Assembly: GCA_005408345.1 (NCBI GenBank) | Contig: SEMN01000127.1 | Span: 496,001-560,000 of the forward strand | DNA length: 64,000 nt | Direction of reading: 5' to 3' | DNA from: Macquaria australasica | Lineage: Eukaryota > Chordata > Actinopteri > Centrarchiformes > Percichthyidae | Part shown: in pieces, positions 48,701 to 60,700 of the stretch | Layout of the letters: every line of letters starts with the position of its first letter | Position numbering within the stretch: position 1 is the first letter of the stretch | Program-made: the position numbers and the translations under genes | The notes under the pieces: generated by a model | Database searches by the model: none | Told to the model about the DNA's origin: nothing | The model's input: the letters and a program-made list of their open reading frames with translations, nothing else

Positions 48701-51700
48701 GGACACCCCCATCCTCCACCTCCACCACCCCCTCCATCCCAGCCCGTCATGCAGGCCCCGCCACCCCCACAAGGCTACATGCAGCCCCCTCCACCTCAAC
48801 AGGTATGCCATTCTCCACAGGTTGTAAGATAAAGGCATTAGACTTGAGTTAAAATCCAGTCAATGTTTTTTAGGTTTTGTTTGAATATCCTTAGAATACC
48901 AGATAGAATGGGTGAAAGTGATGGTGAAATACTTAATTATAATTTTGGTAACTCACCCCCCCCATTTAGCATTTCATTGGCTTTAACATATGATACATGT
49001 ATTTTTGTATTTTCGCTAATAGTAATTGGCCCCAGGTCAACACAAAAATGCTGTAATACTGTACCCTCATTTTGTATCACAAGTCAGGCTTGCATAATTC
49101 ACAGGGAAGCATCGCCAGGGAGAAATGTAATACACGAGAAGCGACAGAGAAAATAAACCAAATTTGACTGATGTCTCTTTTTTCTAGGGCCACTATACTG
49201 GACAATTAAAATTTATGTACAAGCGGTAATGTAATACTGCAAACATGCAGGGAGTTTCCCTTGCTTTGCAAGACATTACAAATGTTTCATAAGCCTAAGA
49301 TATAATTTAGAACATTAAAAAGTCACACAGGGAATGCATAAGCCGGGAAAGATCCTAGGAAAGAGATGACACACTCACTTCCACCAGAGTTAAAATGTTA
49401 GCAGTTAAAATGATTGGTGGAAGTCTGATTTACTGATGACAAATGGCTTTTACTGACGAAATTCAAATTTGTGTCGAGGGAAATTAGGATGAGAATGATC
49501 CATTTTAAATATCAATGTTGACCCTTGTGGACCTCTTCAAACCTGTTCAGAGCCAATTTGCAGAACAGTCCTGACTTCTGGAAGTCTGGATTTCAGCACT
49601 TGGGGCTGTGGTTGTCAGTACATAAATGTGTGGAGATGATATACATACATATTCATCCATTTTACAGTATATGTATGGGGTGTAGGGGTGGACCATATGG
49701 TAAAAAAAAAATTCTAGCATCCTCTCATATTTATTGCTGTGCATCAAAGCTCAGCATCGATCCTCTCTATATCAGCACCTCACTTCACTTTATTTTATAA
49801 GAGATGCGTTACTGCTGTGGACAAACATGATTCCAGGAAGAGCTGATGACATTATGCCTATAATTTCTGGCAACAGAGGACTAGAGTGTTGTTGATTGTA
49901 TGCTGTGTGTATTGGAAGAATTTAAAATAGTTTATTCCATTAATGTTTTGCATGTGTGAAAGGGCCTTGGTGTTTAAGAGTTAATTTCTCTTTTTGAATA
50001 TAAATTTATTTCAGACATGCTGACAGTCTCACTGCTCCTGATTCACTCAGATTTTGTGGAGGATCATGTTGTTTACACCTCATATTAATGGGTGTTAATG
50101 TAAAGATTTGGTGAAGAAAGAAGTGTACATAGCGTGATCATCGCTGCACACTGTTAACATACAGATACAGAGAGGTGAAACTTGATTGCTTTCTTTTATG
50201 TAACAACAAGTGAGTGATATGGCTTGTGGTCTTAAGGTGGTTTTCCATTATAGGAACTTAACAGCAACAACAAGAGTCACTCCTGATCATCTCTTAGCAA
50301 TGCTTAATAAGGGAAACTCTACAGTAAAGGTGTAGTGGGAAGTAACTAGTGTTAGTTGTTGTAATAAGACATCAGAGATGCACATCACAGCTAAGCTGCA
50401 GAACTACGTTTTCTGGTGCTGTTTACAGCCATTACAGTTGAACAACGTCACCCTGTTTCCCAGTGATTAATAGTTTTGCTGTTACAGGGAAATAATAACT
50501 GGTTAAATTGAAAATGGCTCAAGCTAGCTCTACTCACAGTAAATGCATTCTTTCTTTTTAATACGTTTCCAGCTGTGGCACAGGTACACCACTCAGCTGT
50601 GGCTAAAAAACTACCAAAAAATGTGTAATCACAACCTATGCTGTTGTACCAGGTGTCAATGAATGACAAAAATAGAAGCCCATGCATTTTGATTGAAATG
50701 CAGGTTGATTGAAATGCCATAGGTGTCACATCATACCCCTTTGTCTCCAGTCTTTCTATCCTCTGTAAAAACGGTAATGCTTTATTTTAAAGGTCTGTAA
50801 TTTCTGAATAATTTCCTAGTAATTTAATAAGATCCCTGGAAAGAACTATGTAATTTGGTACTAATACAAGGCAAAGTCCAGATTTCCACGAAAGAGCAGC
50901 TCCATGTAAACCCAAGAAAATATTCCCTTTGGCATTTTTGGAAACTTAATTCTTCAAATATGTTAAATTGCAAGGCGTACCTTTTTACGCTTTTGCATGT
51001 TCAGCTCACCTCTTGTGCACTGACTGAAAAACTAGGTTATGCAAGCTTAGCAATTACTTGGAAGTGTACCAATGTAACACACTCTACTTATCTAACTCTT
51101 ATCAAATTTCATAGTCCTTTCCAGGAAACCTGGAAATTACAAACCTGTAAAATAACACGTTACTGTGGAAAAACTATCCAGTGATGCATGAATGCCATAA
51201 ATATCACAAATTTTAAAAGATCTTTCTTTTGTACACTTACAGAGTTAGGTGTGATCGGAGATGTGATTCCTTTGAAGTAGCAGGATTCATGCAGTGCGGA
51301 GTTTGGTCCTCGCACTCAGAGCGCTGTGCGTCACCTTCACAAGCTAGATCTCAGTCAATCAGCTAGCCTGTCACATTCTTCTGATTGCAGAGGCGGTGAC
51401 AGTGAGTTCTCTCACTCTCTGTCACTCACTCTCTTCCTTCCCTCCCTCAGGCTTTTACTAGAATCCATAAAGTAGTTATTATAATTCATCTTAGGAGAGA
51501 GAACTAAATTGAACTGGCTATTAAACACCCTGTGGGAGACAGTAGGCTCTGTAATGTTGCTCTTGGGCCAAGCTGTAAAGGAAGATAGTCTGTTTAGTAG
51601 AGTTTTTAATAGCTGAAGTGACGATTAATTTTTTTTTTTTAATTGGCGAAAGCATCGTGGTCATATGAAGGGAATCTGGGGTCAGTAGTATCCCCTTAAA

Positions 51701-54700
51701 GTAGCTTGTCAATTAGAGCATATGAACACTAATGAAGTACACGATCTCAGGGCCAGAGTGACTTTTTCACAGATGTAGATGTGATGGAGAAAAGAGGGTT
51801 TACTGGAATCAGGTGCACATTTTACAGTACTCAAGACAGCAGTGTTTTTTCCACATGTACTTGCTTATGGGACTTTGTATTATTGAATAAATCTTTATGC
51901 ATTGGGTACCTGTTATTTGCAATGTTACTGCACTGTAAAACCTATCTTTTTAGATTTTTTTTTACTTATCCATCTTATCCCGTTTTCTGTCTTTTTTATA
52001 GCTCTCATTCTCCGCTTTTATTTTGTAGTTCCAAACTCTGACCTATATAGACATCGTCTTTTCATGCCTTTTATCACCCTACACACCATCCTATATTATC
52101 CTCATTCTTACATCTCCATTCTTGCATAAACAGCACTGGCTGGGAAAGGAAGATGTACTGTGTTGTTCAATGTGTGGGTGGTTGACGGTGTAACAGGAGT
52201 GCAAATATTGACACCAATGCAGCGTCTAGATGGGCTGAATGTTGTCATGTATGCAGATGAAGGTGGAGGCAGGAACTATTGATCCTCCTAACATTCAACT
52301 TCCTCTCTGTTTGTCCATTTGATGTCTCGCTTGGAAATTCTGTATGCTACATTTAGCCCAGTTGTATAAGCCACAAGCTTCAGCATTCAACACTTACACC
52401 TCTGTATCTTGTACACTGTTAGAAACTTTCTATTGAACATTCTTCACTGTGCACATCACTGTTGAACACCGACAAGGAAGCACAGTATTGAGTTCTGCAC
52501 CAAACAGCAGACGGACACAGTTAGCGACTAGCTGGTGGCATACAGCAGTGGAACATTTAGTAGCTAAAGAGCCAGATATTTCCCTGAGAAGTTAGCAGAG
52601 ACCAAAAACCGAGCTAAAGGGAGGTTGAATATTGGACTTAAAATCAGCAGGTGGCCAGACACATGATTCCAAATCGATGCTTAAATTACTAGTTGTGTAA
52701 ATAGGCAACTGTTTGCTAACAAGTTTGCCATATCAACTTAAAAGGTGATAACATGTCAGTGTTGTTTTTCACTGCTGGTTTCCACTGCCCCCACGCGGGC
52801 AAAAAGTGAGGTTTAATGTGTTTAGGCTGAGCTATGATAGAAAAAATATTTGACAATTTATCCTTAGTTGCATTTAAAAGTTGAAATGTTCATGCAAACC
52901 TTTGACAGCATAAATGTGTAAAACGTAAATAAGTGTAAATGGTTGAGGAACCTAATTCTTTGGCAGAAACACAATTCACTCATTCCAAACACTTAGGGGT
53001 TTTGTTTTTTTTCATATAGTATTTCTCATGGTTTATTGCCTTATTGACCATCTAAGTCTGGGGTCTCATCTTGGGTCTGGGAAAATTGTACACGATATAC
53101 AACAAAAATAATAAAACATAAAAAAGTAATGTGTTCTCAATGGCATGAAATATATAGGAGGGGGTTCCCTTGTATTGTCTCTGTGCCACATGTGAAAAAG
53201 GTTGAAGATGGTTAATCTAAATCACTGTGATTAATTAACAGTTATTCTCTCATCGTTGTGTATTTTTTATTTCTCTAAATAGTTTTTTGTTGTTTCTCTT
53301 CAGATACAGGTGTCATACTACCCTCCTGGTCAGTATCCCAGCTCAGGCCAGCAGTACCGTGTGCCCCAGCCCATGTCCCACCAGGTGTCTTATCCTGCCC
53401 AGCGCACACAACCCATGCCTCAGCCCACACAGCAGTCAGGTCAGTACATTTTGTTATGCTGTACTGTGTAAACTTCACTTCAATTCTTTATACATAAAAG
53501 GATCGATATAGATAACTAAATAAACACATATAATATCAGTGTTTCCTGTGCATTTTTTTTGTATAAAATCACTTTTTAGAGCACCATCCAAAATGTATCC
53601 AGAACAAATACACGGATACAGCCCACTTAATTTTATAACTGTATTTTGTTGTCCCCCAGCAAAAAACTGCTTAATCATACTCAGTTTTAAGTCTACCAGG
53701 TGAAAGGTTGATTTTAAACAAATCAAAACCTTGTCCCTGCATTGTTCTGCCAAGTCAAATACGCTCGGACCAAAATAGAGCTCTTTCCTTTTTTTCTTGG
53801 AAAACCTTGACAGCTCTATCCTTCAGTCCCTTTTATTTTGAGCCTGTAAAGGTTGGCTGTGTGTTTATACAGTATGTGACAGACATTGTTGACTGAATGG
53901 ACTCTGACTCATAGTGGAGTCCTGCCAAGTCCACAAGGATCATGAACATCGGGGTCATTGAGACCTTGCATCAATCCATGGCTGCTGCCTGGTTTGAAGT
54001 AAGACTTTTCTGATTGTGAAGATTTAAACTTAAAGAAATATCAAAAATGTGAACTGAGACCCTTCTGAATTTATTCCAGTTATAATTGTTTAAACATAAT
54101 TGCTATGAAGCCGTTTTGGCTTCTAAGTACCTCTACAAATACTTCTGTGTTGTGAAACCATTGATTTTGTGCAAATAAAGTGCTGCTAACATCAACTTTG
54201 TTTTTAAGAAAACAAGGTATATAGTATTAAAACCTTGAAAAAAAGGATAAAAGTACTTCAGAGAAATTTGTTGCCTCAATTTTGGCATTTGAGCAAAGAT
54301 TACTCATAGCACCATAATCTGTAAACTGTTGTGGTCTGTGTTTGTTGAAGTCGACTCTACTTCTGTCCTGTACAGTGATTTTCCCCTCAAAGGCAAAGGC
54401 CCAACTAACCTTCTTCTCTTTTATATCCTCTCTTGCACCGTACTCTTGCTTTATCACCTTACTCTAATTTCTCTCCTCTAATTGTTGTTTGATGTCACCA
54501 GGTCTCCAGACCATGATGCCCAGCCAGCAGCCGAGTTACCAGGGCATGATGGGTGTGCAGCAGCCCCAAAACCCTGGTCTGCTCAATTCCCAGAGGGCAG
54601 GCATGGGAGGACAAATGCAAAGCATAATGGTTCAGTACCCACAGATGCCATCATATCAGGTATGGACAAGTCAGCTGTAGGATATAGTTGATACAGGATA

Positions 54701-57700
54701 CTAAAATAACAGTTTTATTAAGTAAATGAGCCTTGCCTGGTGAGCTGAACATTTTAGCCCCACAGGTGTCCATACATATGTGGATAATCTTACCAGGTTA
54801 AACAGCTCCATCTGGTGCACACTTGGTGAAGAGTCGAACAAAGTTAAATGACCCCAAAAAATGTATTGGTTTGATCATTAATCTTCATCAACATGAACTT
54901 ACATTTCATTGTGCAACCCTGTGTTGTAAAATGATAAATAAATAAACCTTGAACCTTGAATAGATTATCAATAATCATGTACTTCTTCTTTGCACCAGAA
55001 TCATAAAATTGCATCAAGCTCAACAAAAACTCCCCAAGTAAATAGTGTGAAGTGCATCAAAGTAGGTTTGAGCAGCATATTGTTTTGAGTTGGCATGAAT
55101 TGACTATATGGGCTCTGTTCCAGAAGTTAAACCCCGTTACTTGTGATTGTGTTCAGAGTCGTGTGAGGAGTTAACGGAAGCCGCTGCCCTTTGCCTGTGC
55201 AGTTTTATGTGTGGTGTGTCTCTGGACTACGTGAAGCTCTTTACACCTGTGTGTTGGCTGTTAACGTCATGATGTTAAGAGGGCAAATCAAAAGGATGAT
55301 GTGAATTTTATTGTACATTAAAATGGCTGCTCCTCCTCAGCAGCAACTGCCAGGTGATTACAATCAAGATATTCCCACAGCACACGAACACACCATAGCA
55401 CAACAAGAATTGGCAGCTACAGTATCACAGAGTATGCAAAATCAAAACCGAATATATTAAATTGGAAAAGTCATGCAAAAAACTGGTATAATCCGTAAAC
55501 ATTGTTATAAAAGAAGCAAAAGTGAAGAAGACAGAGCCAGTGAATTAACCGCTCTGTAGCTCTGTGCTTAGCAGTACCAGAGGGAGGGAGCTTCTGGTCT
55601 GTAGTATTTGAACAGTATTGATATCTGGGTTGAAAAAAACATAATAATAACTTTACCAGATACTATTCCAAATGCTCATGAACAGAACAAGATAAAAATG
55701 GAAACACAGATACGGTCTTTATTGAAACGGCAACAAACGTTTAACCAAATAAAATGTAAAAATTGCATCATGACAGGTCTTGAGTTAATCCTTCTTTTTT
55801 AGTCTTGTCTACTTTTCTCCATTTTTCCTAAATGGTGTCTATTCTCTTGACCCTTTACACTTTTCCAGGTACCAGTGGGAAATGAAAGTCAGCAGGTGGT
55901 GCAGCAGCAGTACCAGCAGCAGGTGATGGTGCCAGTCAGCCAGTCTGTCCAGGGGCCCATGCCTGTCTACTACAGTGTTATCACACCCACACAGCAGAAT
56001 AGCACAAGGTATGCATGAATACATCATGTTCATACCAATGAGTTAGCAGTAGTATCCAAAAATGTGACTGTTAATTTTGTGCATTAAACAGAAACTTAAG
56101 GTACCATGATAATCATAGCAGTGAAAGTAGCAGCCACAGTGAAGTTTTGTGGGAGCATTTCCTTTTCACTTAGCTGTGAGCTCTGTTGCAACTTGTATAT
56201 TGTTGAACTTGGCTCGCATTTTCTAAACGAAGCATAAAAGCTGGAATCAATAATGTGTTTTTAATCCTGCTGTTTGTTTTTTCTCTGAGTTGATCCTGCA
56301 TCCTTCTCACCAACATGTCTGCTAAAGAAAACTATTAAAATTGTCATTTCACCTAAGCAGAGTTGTGTCCAGATGTGATATACTTACAGATGACTGCTAA
56401 ACATTAAAACCTGACACCTTGGTTTACATATATGAAATTTCTTTTCTTAATCTTCTGGCAATGTTGTGTGGATATCCTCCTCTGTGTGTGAATTACCTTT
56501 CACCATGTATTCATGTTCTCCCCCTTTTGTATGGTTCTATCCTGCAGCCCGTCAGTGGGTTACCTGCAGCCCCCCAACTCTGAGCAGTATCAAATCACAC
56601 AGTCGCCGTCCCCTTGCAACCCTCAACAGTTGCAGCAGCAATATTCAGGTGAGACTTGGTGTCAAAAGCTTGTAAAGTGGCCATTAGTAAAACATTTTGT
56701 GACCACTAAATGAACGTTATTTTAGCTTTTTTAAGATTTCATTTTATCTAATTTGTGGGCATTATTTTCCCAAAATAGAATAATTTAGTGATATCCAGAA
56801 TAAATGTCTTATATTGTTCTTAAAAAGTGTCCTCAAGAACAAAGTAAAGCCCACCGCAATGTTGGTGTTGCTCCCAAAACCTTTTCTACAATTGATTTTA
56901 AAAAGATGTCCAACCAATAGCATCACCTTCTTTACTGTGTTTGTCTCAGTTTTATTTGTAAAGGGCTGAACATGGTGATCCCACTGGATAGACTGTATGT
57001 CCGAGACGAGTATATGCCAATACTTAACTGTTAAGTCATAGTGTGCTTTATACCTACAAAACCCTACATTGAGTAATATTGGAGTTGCAACAAAATCAGA
57101 TGAAAGGTATTGAGGGAAAAGTTCAGAAAGAGGTACACAGGGTTTACATGTTGAACCTGTAAATCATTGTTCTTTAAAAGGGAATGTTTGAAGAAATTGC
57201 AGAAAACCTAAACTTCACAAAGGCCTTGTATGCTCCCATTTGGCCTTAAGTAAATGTTGATTGTAACGATGGTCACTTTATCTTTCCAACCTCTGATCTG
57301 TTTGTGCCATTTACTCCGATGTATGTTTGTTTGTTGAAAAGGTAATTTGATTGGTCCGTTTCTGACCCCATAAACAAATGTGGCCCATTTATGTCAGTAA
57401 TTTGTTCTAAAAGTTATATTTCAGACTGTTTTCTAACTTTCCCCTGCCCTGAGAATAAATTCAACACTAGGCCTAAGGTTTGGATCTTCTTGAATTTTAC
57501 AAGATGTTGTATTTTACATGTTCATGAATGTATTACATCTTCTGGCATTTGATAGCTTAAGCTGTTATGCTGGCAGACAGACCAGATGGTAATCTTGAAC
57601 CAGGAAACAAGGCGGCATAGTAGTGTGTATTACAGGTTGTCTGCAGGTAATTATAAAGGGTCCGTTTCTCAAAAATCAGGCCTTAAAGCCATCAAAATGT

Positions 57701-60700
57701 TTTGAATTTGACTTTATATGGTACTGTCTTTTTTTGTTTGAATTAGTCAGTTGCTTCACAACGCTGAACCTGACTTCTGTGCTACTCTTACCTGTTCTAA
57801 ATAAAACCAACCACTTATTACTCTTGCATGTCATACTTGTCCAAGCAAATCCTAGTACTTATAAAGAGTCTTCTGCAAAAATCTAGTTATAGCAATATCC
57901 TCTCAATTATTCCTTAAAGTAACTCTTATTGGGATCATCTAGTTTGAAATGACCATTTTCCTCATACTTTACCTTTTTGTGATGAATCAAATATATATTT
58001 TCTACCTTTATATTTACCTGCAATGTTTCATGTAATGACAAATAAACATTTTGTCTTTGACAACAAGTTAAAGGGAAAGGGGTCAAGACTTAACTTGATC
58101 AACCAGAAGCTTTCAACCTGCTATAGAGACGTGTCATTGTTTGTCAAGTCCATAGTCACAAATAAATGTCATGAATCGCCTGTTTATCTATCGCCTGTGT
58201 GCCTGTCTCTCTGTGTGCTCTCTCAGGAGTACCGCCTCCTGGGCCTGGGGTGATGGTCATGCAGCTCAGCGTGCCCAATGGACCACAGCCTTCCCAGAAC
58301 CCTCCTCTGGTCCAGTGGAACCCATGCAAGTACTACAGCATAGAGCAGAGGCCCAGCAAGCCGGGAGAGCTCTACAAACCTGACAACACTCCACAGGTAC
58401 ACACAAATACACACAAAGCGCTTCTCGATCAGTGGGTGAAGTTATTTGTAAATGTAAAGGATCTCATGAATCGCACGTCCAGTCTTTCATATATTCATTC
58501 ATTAGCCTGTCAGACACCTAGTAGTCAACAGGAGGAATGGGAATGTTTTCAGCTGACACGATGAAGTGTCCTTGTTAAATGAATAGAGTCTGCATTTGTT
58601 TAAGAAAGGGATGTAGGGCTGAAGACGTTACCATGTGATCAGCATGTGTCACAGTATTTAATATATATATATCCTCTCTCTTTTTCTCTCCTTATGTCCA
58701 GGCCAGCACCCAGCTGACGAGTCCCCTGGCCTCCCCTACTCAGTCTCCCACCCCGTCTCCCTCCGGCAGCGTCAGCAGCGTCTGTCCAGGCCTGGGACCA
58801 TTACCCCTCATTTCCCAGTTTCCCCGGCCAGGAGGACCAGCTCAAGGTACAAATGAACAACGAGGGTGAAGGTTCAAATACATACACGGATACAACAGCA
58901 CCTGTGTATAGATATTCTCCAGAGCACAAGAATGAGGAAAATGCATTTTAAAGTCTTAAATGTCACCAATGACAATGGAAATGGTACTATTCAGTCAGAT
59001 ATCACATCTATGCAACTGTATGCATCTGTGCTCACACACTTGTATGTTGCTCATTTGTTGCCCATTAGCCTTGACTGCTGTTGCTTTGTTCTGTAATATG
59101 AGCAGTCAGACGATCGGATAGATAGTTTTACCATACCAACTGTATGTCGGATGAGAACATGAAAGCACACATTCAGTTATGATTCATCTATCTGTTGTAA
59201 ACGTCCATTAGATTAGTTTGTGTGTGCGACCAATTACAGTAGGTCAGTTTTTCCTTGGAATTGGGGATGGTGTAACCAACATTTCAGGTGTGTCTACTTT
59301 TGGTTTTACCACCAAATAAGTGGTTTAGATTGGTGGTTCCCAGATTTTTTTGTCGACGTACCCCTGCAGGCCTATCAGATGGGCCTAAGTTCCCCCTTTA
59401 TCATACCCCTTTGATAAGGTATTGTTCAATGGTATTTTTAGTAGTTTTGACCAAGTTTGCATTTGTACTACTGCCATTTGGAGTGACAAACTGGTTGTTT
59501 CGACCATTTACAGTATCTTTACTTTTAGCTTTTTGTTGTCTTTTTTCCAACTAGTCTTTCTGCAGTCTTAATCAACTTACAATTAACTCAGGTTGGTGGA
59601 AAACTGAGGCATGTCCTGTGCAGTCAGACTGCCATAGTTGGTAAGTTACTGTGACATTAACTGTAAAGATCAGCATCACACAAATCTGTAATCTTACTTG
59701 TGTGTTGATTTTTCTCCTAAATTTTTCTCCTAATCATAATTTCTATTTTTTCAAATTAGCTGAGCTTCACAATTTTCCATGTACCCCCTGGTAACTGCAG
59801 AAGTGCCCCTTGGGGTACGAGTACCCCTCGTTGGGAAACACTGGTTTAGATAATATGGATAAACTGGGGGTTTGTATACAACCTGTGTGATTGTCTGACA
59901 GTTTGAGTTCTCGTAACCATTAGAAATGATGGGCCACACTACAAAAATAAGAACCAGGTTGTTAAAGAATGATTTCTCCTTTAGTTCACAGGCAAATAAA
60001 CATGAACAGCTGTTACAGCTGTGTGCTTGAACCCTTGCTCAGACTTGTGCTCTTTCACCCATTTCCATTGCGAGCCCCTAAACCTTGTCAGGCAGCTTTT
60101 GGCCCTGAGCCAATAGGCTGTCATTTCACAATCACCTCAGCAGGTCTACATGACTGGCACTGTGCCACCCGGTTAAAACCTCCTGTACCCACACATGGCT
60201 TCAACCACGTCCCTGTCCTCTGACCAACATTTACACACAGCCACAATACCTTTTACTGACAAATAGACCCACTATTTGGAATGCAAGATTACACATACAA
60301 ATACGGTCTTACGCCAATCTACGATCCATGGTGACAGACCAACCAGGTCAGTTTTGGATTGTCTTCAAAACACCAACATGAAGAAATACTGTAGTGGTGG
60401 TAGTAGTAGTAGTAAAAATACGGTAGTAGTGAGCTACATTAAATCCTTTGAGCTTTGGGTGCTTTGCAGGTTTTTCTTTGAACTCTCCAAGTTGTGCTGA
60501 AAGAAAATCTTGAATGCAAAGGCTTTGCCAATTCCATAAACCCTCATTAAATCCATCATCCATTTCCTTTTTGACTGCTGTATGTTAGTGTATTCATTGT
60601 TATAACACTGTTTTTTATGCTGCCCTCTTGGCCAGGTCCATAATGAAAAAGAGATCTTAATGTCAATGAGACCTGGTTGAATAAGGAAAAATAAAGTGTG

